A stretch of 64,000 nt of DNA from Occultella glacieicola (GTDB taxonomy: Bacteria; Actinomycetota; Actinomycetes; Actinomycetales; Beutenbergiaceae): the NCBI RefSeq assembly GCF_004353825.1, contig NZ_SMNA01000009.1:141652-205651 (forward strand). The letters run 5' to 3'. A model generated the notes under the pieces. The model was not told where the DNA came from and made no database searches. It saw only the letters and a list, made by a program, of their open reading frames with translations. The first letter of the stretch is position 1, and each line of letters starts with the position of its first letter. Below, in pieces: positions 8,195 to 14,619 of this stretch. A program made the translations under genes and the position numbers.

Positions 8195-9156
8195 ACATCC
8201 CGCACATCCCACTCGGTGACGCGGCCGACGCGGCCGTCGACTGGATCAAGGCCCGCCTGCCCGAGGTGCTCGACGGCATCAGCGACGCGTTCAACACGCT
8301 CGCCGGCGGCCTCACCGACGCGTTCCTGACCCTTCCGTGGCCCGTGGTGGTCGTGCTGTTCGCGCTGCTCGCCGCCTGGGTACGCTCCGTTCGGTTCGCC
8401 ATCTTCGTGCTCGTCGGCATGACACTCACCGTGAGTGTCGAACTCTGGGAGCCGGCCATGGAGACGCTCTCGATGGTGATCATCGCGACGGTATTCGCCG
8501 TCGTGGTCGCCATTCCCGTCGGCATCCTGGCCGCCCGAAGCTCGATCGTCAGCGCGATCGTCCGGCCGATCCTCGACTTCATGCAGACGATGCCGGCACT
8601 CGTGTACCTGGTGCCCGTGGTGATCTTCTTCAGCATCGGGTACGCGCCCGGTGTGGTCGCGACGATCATCTTCTCGATGGCCCCGGGTGTCCGGCTCACC
8701 GAGCTCGGCATCCGCCAGGTGGATCGCGAGACGGTCGAGGCCGGACACGCCTTCGGCGGCACGCCCGGGCAGATCCTGCTCGGGATCCAGCTCCCGCTTG
8801 CCGTCCCAACGATCATGGCGGGCGTCAACCAGGTCATCATGCTCGGGCTGTCCATGGTCGTGATGGCCGGATTCGTCGGCGCTCCGGGACTCGGGAAGGA
8901 CGTGACCGAGTCCCTTGCCCGGGTGGACGTGGCCCACGGGTTCGAGGCGGGCCTGGCGATCGTGATCCTCGCGATCTTCCTGGACCGGCTCACCGCGGCC
9001 ATCGGTCAGCCGACGGACAACTCGCTGTCCGCGATGATGCGCGTGCGGCGGACCGCGGCGCTCCAGCGGGCCCAGGAGCGCTCCGCCGGCCAGCCGTCCA
9101 CCGCACCCGTGCCGGACCGGGACACCACCGCCGCGGCCCCCGCAGCCACCCCCTGA
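8191..9156 (+). CDS. proW: Glycine betaine/proline ABC importer, permease subunit
   Basis: The 321-residue protein has an amphipathic N-terminus, then six to seven membrane helices from about residue 45 to 275. It carries the ABC permease EAA-type loop GHAFGGTPGQILLGIQLPLA that docks on the ATPase. The DFMQTMPALVYLVPVVIFF block is typical of the ProW/OpuAB family. The tail after residue 290 is polar and Ala/Pro-rich. It is translationally coupled to proV and lies 37 bases before proX. Confidence 0.9.
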   Translation: MNIPHIPLGDAADAAVDWIKARLPEVLDGISDAFNTLAGGLTDAFLTLPWPVVVVLFALLAAWVRSVRFAIFVLVGMTLTVSVELWEPAMETLSMVIIATVFAVVVAIPVGILAARSSIVSAIVRPILDFMQTMPALVYLVPVVIFFSIGYAPGVVATIIFSMAPGVRLTELGIRQVDRETVEAGHAFGGTPGQILLGIQLPLAVPTIMAGVNQVIMLGLSMVVMAGFVGAPGLGKDVTESLARVDVAHGFEAGLAIVILAIFLDRLTAAIGQPTDNSLSAMMRVRRTAALQRAQERSAGQPSTAPVPDRDTTAAAPAATP

Positions 9157-9193
9157 CCATCGAACCAGCATTCACTGGAGAGAAGGAGTTCAC

Positions 9194-10129
9194 ATGAACA
9201 CCCTGATGACCAAGCGCCGTCGCGCTGCGGCGTTGTTCGCCGCGGCCGCCGTCGGTGTGACCCTCGCCGCGTGCGGCGGCGGCGAGTCCGGCGACGACGC
9301 GACGACCGATGGGGACGACGCAGGCGGCGACGCCGGCGACATGACCATCACACTCGGCTACATCCCGTCCTGGACGGACGGGCTGAGCACCGCGTTCCTG
9401 CTGGAGAACGTCCTCGAGGAGGCGGGCTACACCGTCGAGCACGAGGAACTGACCGAGGCGGGGATCCTCTACACCGCGCTCTCGCAGGGGGACGTCGACA
9501 TCTACCCGTCCGCGTGGCCCGAGGTCACGCACGCCACCTACATGGAGGAGTACGGGGAGCAGATCGAGGATCTCGGCGCGTACTACGACGGCGCCGTCCT
9601 GACCTTCGCGGTGCCCGAGTACAGCGAGATCACCTCGATCGCGGACCTGCCCGACTATGTCGATGAGCTCGAGGGGCGCATCGTCGGCATCGAGCCGGGC
9701 GCCGGCCTGACCGAGGCCACGCAGGACAGCGTGATGCCGACCTACGGACTCGACGAGGCCGGCTTCAGCCTCGCGACCTCCTCGACCACGGCGATGCTCG
9801 CCGAACTGGACAGCGCGATCCAGGCGCAGGAGGAGATCGTGGTCACGCTGTGGCGCCCGTTCTGGGCCAACGCCGAGTACGGCGTGCGCGACCTGGAGGA
9901 CCCCGAGGGCGCGTTCGGTGAGCCCGAGGGCCTGCACTTCCTCGCCCGTGACGGCTTCGCCGAGGAGTTCCCGGAGGTCGCCGAGTGGATCGGGACGATC
10001 TCCCTCGACGACGAGCAGTACGGCGCGCTGGAGAGCTCGGTCGTGAACGACAACCCGGACGACCCGGCCGCCGGTGTGGCCGCCTGGCTCGAGGAGTACC
10101 CGGACGTCCTCACCCCGTTCGAGCCGTGA
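9194..10129 (+). CDS. proX: Glycine betaine-type ABC importer, substrate-binding lipoprotein
   Basis: The 311-residue protein starts with a lipoprotein signal (AAVGVTLAACGGG), followed by an acidic linker and an OpuAC-type substrate-binding domain: ITLGYIPSWTDGLSTAFLLE, VDIYPSAWPEVTHATYM, then GIEPGAGLTEATQD. Conserved tryptophans in PSW, SAWP and TLWRPFW are candidates for the aromatic cage that holds quaternary ammonium groups. Betaine, choline or a related osmolyte is the likely ligand, but this is not settled by sequence. A GAAGGAG ribosome binding site precedes the ATG and a strong terminator follows. Confidence 0.88.
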   Translation: MNTLMTKRRRAAALFAAAAVGVTLAACGGGESGDDATTDGDDAGGDAGDMTITLGYIPSWTDGLSTAFLLENVLEEAGYTVEHEELTEAGILYTALSQGDVDIYPSAWPEVTHATYMEEYGEQIEDLGAYYDGAVLTFAVPEYSEITSIADLPDYVDELEGRIVGIEPGAGLTEATQDSVMPTYGLDEAGFSLATSSTTAMLAELDSAIQAQEEIVVTLWRPFWANAEYGVRDLEDPEGAFGEPEGLHFLARDGFAEEFPEVAEWIGTISLDDEQYGALESSVVNDNPDDPAAGVAAWLEEYPDVLTPFEP

Positions 10130-10151
10130 GTTCGTAACCGGCCCGAACGAC

Positions 10152-10188
10152 GATGGCCCGGACCCCACCTGGTGGGGTTCGGGCCATC
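10152..10188. terminator. Terminator after the proVWX operon
   Basis: A 16-pair stem (one G-U pair) with a short loop lies between the converging proX gene and the gene ending at 10205. It can serve both strands. Confidence 0.8.
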
Positions 10189-10204
10189 GCTGTGACCGCG
10201 CCGC

Positions 10205-11332
10205 TCAGGTGGTCCGTCCAGGCGGACTCCCGATCGGTGTGCCCGCCGACCGCAGCCGGACGAGCGCCACGCCACCGGGCGTCCCGACGGGAATGGTCAC
10301 GCGCCCCTCGTGATCCACCTGCCACGCCGTGTGGACCGGCATCCGCGACCCGATCGCGGCCAGGTCCTCCGGGGGCGGACCCGAGGACTCGAGGTGCCCG
10401 TCGGCGGCGTACACGCGCAGCTCGCCCGCACTGCCGGGGCCCTCGCCTCCGAGGAGGTACACCCGCGAGTCCGCATCGACGCCGACCAGCCGAAGGCCCG
10501 CGACCGGCAGGCGGGCCTGCATCCCGTTCCCCTGCACCACGACGTGCTCGCCCGCGCCGTGGCTCGTGAACACGGTCCGGTCGCGGACCGCGATCCCGTC
10601 GACGGCGCCGAGCGCGTCGATCTCCCCGGTGACCGGCACCCTCGCGATCCGCCCGTCCCACCACACGAAAAGGCGCGCGCGGCCATCGGCTCCGAACGGA
10701 TCCACCAGCCACGGGTAGTGGTCCGCGCCGCCCGTGAACTCCGTCGACTCCCCGGTGGCGGGATCGAACACGGCGACGCCGCGACGCTGGCTCGCGTCAT
10801 CGAACGTGACCGAGACCAGTTTCCCGCCGCCCCCGAACGGCTCACCGCCACGCACCGGCAGGATCGGGCCGGCCGCGCCGGTCGTCGGGTCCACCTCGAG
10901 GGTGCCTGGATCCCCGTGGACGTACAGCCGGTCCCCGGTGGCGAGGACCTTGGTGAAGCGCCCGCCCACCGACCAACGTTCGGACCCGTCGCCGGCCAGC
11001 GCGCGCAGCCGAGGCTCGTCATCGGCTCCCTCGATCAGTACGACCCCGCCGGCCGGGTCGCACACGTAGTCGAGGATCCGGCCCGCCACCGGCGTGCGGC
11101 CCACGGGCGTGCCCGTGCCGTCGAGGTGCAGCACGGATGGGTCGTCGCCGAGCAGGTGGAAGCCACCGTCCCGGTCCAGGCGCAGACGGACCGGACTGCG
11201 CGCCCGCCGGGTGTGTTCGGGCACCCGCCAGGAATGGGCCGGGTGGTCGGTGAAACTCGACGTGACCCCGGTGTGCTCGTCGTCCCAGGGCACGACTGCG
11301 ACGAGTTCGGCCGTGAAGCCCTCGGTCACCAC
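10205..11332 (-). CDS. Probable beta-propeller protein of unknown function
   Basis: The 375-residue protein has no signal peptide and no membrane helix. It consists of short repeated blade-like units of about 40 residues, each with a hydrophobic strand then a turn: GGFHLLGDDPSVLHLDGTG, RLYVHGDPGTLEVDPTTGA, RLFVWWDGRIARVPVTGE, SRVYLLGGEGPGSAG. This suggests a WD40/NHL-like propeller, but no family was recognised. Its start overlaps the stop of the LQRSAGN-motif gene upstream, so the pair is probably co-translated. A partner, chaperone or immunity role toward that protein is possible but is inference only. A GTG three bases further in (11329) is an equally good start. Confidence 0.65.
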   Translation of the reverse strand: MVTEGFTAELVAVVPWDDEHTGVTSSFTDHPAHSWRVPEHTRRARSPVRLRLDRDGGFHLLGDDPSVLHLDGTGTPVGRTPVAGRILDYVCDPAGGVVLIEGADDEPRLRALAGDGSERWSVGGRFTKVLATGDRLYVHGDPGTLEVDPTTGAAGPILPVRGGEPFGGGGKLVSVTFDDASQRRGVAVFDPATGESTEFTGGADHYPWLVDPFGADGRARLFVWWDGRIARVPVTGEIDALGAVDGIAVRDRTVFTSHGAGEHVVVQGNGMQARLPVAGLRLVGVDADSRVYLLGGEGPGSAGELRVYAADGHLESSGPPPEDLAAIGSRMPVHTAWQVDHEGRVTIPVGTPGGVALVRLRSAGTPIGSPPGRTT

Positions 11333-12345
11333 GGCGGGCCCCAGAACTTGGCGACGCGCACCCCGGCCTCCGGCAGCAGGTCCTCGATCGTGGTCGTCTT
11401 GACCTTGTGGCTGCCGTCCGGCGGGGGCCAGTGGCTGATCACCTCGACCCTGCCGCCCGTCATCCGGCCCGTCGCGAGCGCGACGTGGCCGGCGAGTTCG
11501 TCGAAGATCACGAGATCACCCCTCAGCGGCCGTGCGGAGTCCGGCTTGCGCGGGTCGTACGTCTGGACCGCGCTCGAAGCCAGGCTTCGCTCCAGAGTAC
11601 GAGGGAAGGCCATGACGTCGCCGGAACTCGTCATCGCATCCCGGGCCGTCGTGTACAGGTCGCGCATCGTCTTCTCGGAGACGGACCCGGCCCGATAGGC
11701 GGAGAAGAGCACCATCTCCCAGCAGTTCAGCTTGCCGGTGGCCACGTTCGGCTGGTTGCCGCCGGCGAGCATCCACCTCAGGAAGTCACTGTCGGCCGCC
11801 CCGGGCGTACTGACGTCGCCCGGCGTCACCGCCACCCAATTCTGCTTTCCGACCGTGGCCTCCGCGGTGGTGGTGGCAGCGCCCCTGCCGCGAGCGAGAT
11901 CGAGGAAGTGTTCCAGCTCGGCCGTGCCCACCGTGAACGGACCGGGTGCCTGCCGGAGGTTGCGGAGCAGCAGCCGGCACGCCTGCATCGCCTCCTCCGC
12001 GAGCACTGGACGCAGCGGGACCGGCGGGTTCATGGCCAGGTACGCCTTGTACTCGTCGGTGGCCTCGATGGCCGCATCCGTCATCCGCGACGCGTCATGC
12101 ATCGGGTCGTTGTCGACGTAGTCCTCCAGCTTCGCCCGCTGGAGGGCCACCGCGGCCGGGAGCCGGGTCACCAGAGTGCCGACGACGGCGTTGCCCGCGC
12201 TGCGTTGGAGGCGCACCATCATCGCCGGTGAGAGGACCAGCGGCACCGGGCCGCCGTCGTCGGCCGGCCGACGAACCTCGCGCGGCGACGCATCGGGCCT
12301 GCTGCGGGCCCGCTCCGGCGCCTCCACGTCCATGCCTGCCGGCAT
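11326..12345 (-). CDS. LQRSAGN-motif protein with cysteine-peptidase/amidase-like domain
   Basis: The 339-residue protein has no signal peptide. Residues 35-60 read PLVLSPAMMVRLQRSAGNAV, the LQRxAGNxAV motif found near the N-terminus of many actinobacterial proteins linked to DUF4157 and contractile-injection-system loci. The C-terminal half looks like an NlpC/P60- or papain-like hydrolase. It has a candidate nucleophile C208 in GKLNCWEMVLFSAYRAG, then RGDLVIFDELAGHVALATGR with H287, and H305 in EVISHWPP. It may cleave peptidoglycan or an amide bond in a target. Two ATGs (12345 and 12333) are possible starts. The downstream propeller gene overlaps its stop. The fold assignment is inference; the motif is seen directly. 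Confidence 0.7.
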   Translation of the reverse strand: MPAGMDVEAPERARSRPDASPREVRRPADDGGPVPLVLSPAMMVRLQRSAGNAVVGTLVTRLPAAVALQRAKLEDYVDNDPMHDASRMTDAAIEATDEYKAYLAMNPPVPLRPVLAEEAMQACRLLLRNLRQAPGPFTVGTAELEHFLDLARGRGAATTTAEATVGKQNWVAVTPGDVSTPGAADSDFLRWMLAGGNQPNVATGKLNCWEMVLFSAYRAGSVSEKTMRDLYTTARDAMTSSGDVMAFPRTLERSLASSAVQTYDPRKPDSARPLRGDLVIFDELAGHVALATGRMTGGRVEVISHWPPPDGSHKVKTTTIEDLLPEAGVRVAKFWGPPW

Positions 12346-12446
12346 GCTGCCACGGTACCCAGCGGGCCGCTCGGCACCGTGCGCTATCGGGCAGTCTTCG
12401 GTGCAGCCGCCGGACCGAGGTTGCGACGGATGGCCGCGAGCGCGGG

Positions 12447-12520
12447 TGCCCCGAGTGGGATTCGAACCCACACTGGATCGGGTTTGAGCCGAACGCCTCT
12501 GCCGGTTGGGCTATCGGGGC
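12447..12520 (-). tRNA. tRNA-Leu(CAA)-like, short variable loop
   Basis: A full cloverleaf is readable on the minus strand. The 7-pair acceptor stem is GCCCCGA with TCGGGGC, followed by discriminator A73. The D stem is 3 pairs (GCC/GGC), the anticodon loop is CTCAAAC with anticodon CAA at 12484-12486, and the T arm GTGGG-TTCGAAT-CCCAC is perfect. CCA is not encoded. The anticodon reads UUG (leucine) and A73 fits leucine. The variable region is only about 5 bases, whereas leucine tRNAs normally have a long variable arm, and the outermost anticodon-stem pair is T-T. Confidence 0.8.
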
Positions 12521-12570
12521 CAGTGCGCTGCATCACTGCGGTCGCTGTCGTGCCATTCTGGCACAGGCAC

Positions 12571-12576
12571 TAGGCT
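12571..12576 (+). promoter_or_regulatory. -10 element of pdtaR
   Basis: TAGGCT lies 8 bases before the GTG start of pdtaR with no ribosome binding site. A 6-base inverted repeat, GTGCCA-TTC-TGGCAC, sits just upstream at 12550-12564 and could bind a regulator. Confidence 0.45.
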
Positions 12577-12584
12577 AGGCGATC

Positions 12585-13283
12585 GTGAGCACGGATGAGA
12601 CCACCGGCGGGAAGCCGGGCAAGAAGTCGTCGAACGACGCGGATCTTCTCGACCTCGACACGGCCCCCGCGGCCGAGCCGGCGCCGAAGCCGAAGGCGGG
12701 ACGCACGCGACGCGTCGTCGTGGCCGAGGACGAGGCGCTGATCCGCCTCGATGTGGTCGAGACGCTCAACGAGGCCGGCTACGAGGTCGTCGGCGAGGCA
12801 GGCGACGGTGAGGCCGCGGTGCGGCTGGCCACCGAGCTCGAGCCGGACATCGTGGTCATGGACGTGAAGATGCCCGTCCTGGACGGGATCTCCGCCGCCG
12901 AGCGGATCACGAAGGCCCGGATCGCCCCGGTCGTGCTGCTGACCGCGTTCTCGCAGACCGAGCTCGTGGAGCGGGCCCGGGACGCCGGCGCGATGGCGTA
13001 CGTCGTGAAGCCGTTCACGCCGAACGACCTGCTGCCCGCCCTCGAGATCGCCCTCTCGCGGCACCAGGAGATCGCGGCGCTGGAGTCCGAGGTGGCCGAC
13101 CTGACCGACCGGTTCGAGACCCGCAAGCGGGTGGACCGGGCCAAGGGGCTGCTCATGACGAAGATGGGCCTGTCCGAGCCGGAGTCGTTCCGGTGGATCC
13201 AGAAGACCTCGATGGACCGACGCCTGACGATGCGCGAGGTGGCCGACGCCGTCATCGCGCAGGTCGGCGCCGGCAAGGACTGA
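12585..13283 (+). CDS. pdtaR: ANTAR-domain response regulator PdtaR
   Basis: This 232-residue protein has a disordered, charged N-terminus (residues 1-38). A receiver domain follows, with acidic pocket E48-D49, phospho-acceptor D93 in VVMDVKMP, T120 and K142. An ANTAR RNA-binding domain comes next (RKRVDRAKGLLMTKMGLSE...MREVADAVIA). In mycobacteria PdtaR is phosphorylated by the sensor PdtaS and then binds dual-hexaloop RNAs to allow antitermination. The partner kinase is not in this window, as is usual. The receiver-ANTAR order and length match the orthologue, apart from an N-terminal extension of about 35 residues. Confidence 0.92.
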   Translation: MSTDETTGGKPGKKSSNDADLLDLDTAPAAEPAPKPKAGRTRRVVVAEDEALIRLDVVETLNEAGYEVVGEAGDGEAAVRLATELEPDIVVMDVKMPVLDGISAAERITKARIAPVVLLTAFSQTELVERARDAGAMAYVVKPFTPNDLLPALEIALSRHQEIAALESEVADLTDRFETRKRVDRAKGLLMTKMGLSEPESFRWIQKTSMDRRLTMREVADAVIAQVGAGKD

Positions 13284-13476
13284 CCCCGAGGACACCTCCC
13301 CGACGCGCGACCCCGACGACCCCGTGACCGCACCCGCGGCCGGGGTCGTCGCGACGTTGCGGCGTTCGGGTCCGTGCCGGATGTCCATTCGTTCGAATGG
13401 AGTCGGGGCTTCTGCCGGTGCACACAACGGGCGTATGGTGGGGGCCGACCTCGCTGAGCGGACATGGAGAACGGTG

Positions 13477-14271
13477 GTGTCAGGGTTGGTACGGATGGGT
13501 GTGAGCGCACGTGTGGCGCGCGCTGAGGACCTCGAGGCAGTGCTGCCCGTCCTGCGTGCCGCGCGAGCCGAGTCCCCCCTGGGCGTGCAACTGATCAACC
13601 CCGACTCCGAGGCCGTCAGCGAGTTGTTGCGCGCCTGGTTCGGCATGGAGAACTCCAGCCTGATCATCGCCGAGGTGGACGACGCGATCGTCGGCCTGGC
13701 CCTGGTCCAGTTGATCGACGTGAACCTGTTCTCCGACATCGCCTACCTGCACATCGAGGCCCTGTACGTCGACAAGGAACACCGACGGCGTGGGGTCGGC
13801 CGGGCGCTGATGCACCAGATCGCGGTGGTCGCCGCCCGTTCGGCCGGTGAACGGGTGGTCACCATGCCGCTGACGGGTGCCCGCAGCGAGCAGCGGTTCC
13901 TCTCCGGTCTCGGTTTCGTCCCGGCCGGCTCGCGCCGGATCGCGGAGACCGCCGCGTTGCTGCGCCGCCTGGAGCAGCCGGCCGGCGCCCGCGACAAGCG
14001 GGTCCGCGGCATCGACGAACTGATCGCCCGCCGTCGGCGTTCCCGTGGGCTCCCGGAGACCCCGCCGCGAGGGCTGAGCCTGGTCGAGCTCGCGGACCGC
14101 GCCGAACGGCAGGACCGCCCGGATCAGGACGCCCACCACGACCCGATCGACCCGGTCGACAGGGACGACAGAGTCGACAGGGACGGTCAGGACGGGGCGT
14201 CGAGCAGCATGCAGGTGAGCCGGGACGTGCAGACTCGCCGCCCGGACTCGTCCGCCACCGCGATCTCGTAG
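13477..14271 (+). CDS. GNAT family N-acetyltransferase
   Basis: The 264-residue protein has a GNAT fold in its first 165 residues: ARVARAEDLEAVLPVLRAA at the N-terminus, LHIEALYVDKEHRRRGVGRA as the acetyl-CoA-binding motif A with R-R-G-V-G-R, and RFLSGLGFVPAGSRR as motif B. The last 75 residues are an Arg/Asp-rich low-complexity tail. The GTG at 13477 is chosen because GGAGA lies 6 bases before it; an ATG at 13495 is the alternative. The substrate cannot be told. Its last 85 bases overlap, on the opposite strand, the 3' end of the thioesterase gene. Confidence 0.8.
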   Translation: MSGLVRMGVSARVARAEDLEAVLPVLRAARAESPLGVQLINPDSEAVSELLRAWFGMENSSLIIAEVDDAIVGLALVQLIDVNLFSDIAYLHIEALYVDKEHRRRGVGRALMHQIAVVAARSAGERVVTMPLTGARSEQRFLSGLGFVPAGSRRIAETAALLRRLEQPAGARDKRVRGIDELIARRRRSRGLPETPPRGLSLVELADRAERQDRPDQDAHHDPIDPVDRDDRVDRDGQDGASSSMQVSRDVQTRRPDSSATAIS

Positions 14272-14600
14272 CTGGCGGTCGAGCGGCCCAGGTGGAGGGC
14301 CGTCGCGGTGCCGGTCACCCAGCCCTCCCGGGCCGAACGGTGGTGGGTCGCGTTCAGCTCCAGCCCGACGGCGTAGCGGCCCGGTCCCGCGTGTGCGATC
14401 GCCGCGAACGAGCCGAGGGTCTCGGCGAGGGCCGCGCTCGCGCCGCCGTGCAACAGCCCGGCCGGCTGGGTGTTCCCGGCCACCGGCATCCGGCCGACCG
14501 TCCGTTCCGCACCGATCTCGAGCATCTCGATGCCGAGCTTCTCGATCAGCGTGTCCCGGGTGAGATCGGCGATCTCGGCGTTGTCTGCGATGTCGGTCAT
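14187..14600 (-). CDS. Hotdog-fold thioesterase (PaaI/YdiI-like)
   Basis: The 137-residue protein has the single hotdog domain of PaaI-type thioesterases. GLLHGGASAALAETLGSFAA is the central helix with the conserved G-L-x-H-G-G motif, and the E in AAL-AET is the likely general base. GLELNATHHRSAREGWVTGT supplies the following strands. It should hydrolyse a small aromatic or acyl-CoA thioester in the cytosol. The ATG at 14600 lies 19 bases from the divergent polA start. The 3' end overlaps the acetyltransferase gene by 85 bases. Confidence 0.85.
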   Translation of the reverse strand: MTDIADNAEIADLTRDTLIEKLGIEMLEIGAERTVGRMPVAGNTQPAGLLHGGASAALAETLGSFAAIAHAGPGRYAVGLELNATHHRSAREGWVTGTATALHLGRSTASYEIAVADESGRRVCTSRLTCMLLDAPS

Positions 14601-14606
14601 GACGCA

Positions 14607-14612
14607 TAGGGT
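14607..14612 (+). promoter_or_regulatory. -10 element of polA
   Basis: TAGGGT lies 7 bases before the GTG start of polA, with no ribosome binding site, matching the leaderless pattern. Confidence 0.5.
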
Positions 14613-14619
14613 GGCACCT

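Noticed and set aside
10152..10188. Inverted repeat considered as an IS end or attachment site
   Set aside because: It is a single hairpin between convergent genes without flanking direct repeats or a transposase, so it is a terminator.
12447..12520. tRNA gene as an integration site of a mobile element
   Set aside because: No integrase, phage gene or repeated tRNA 3' end was found nearby.
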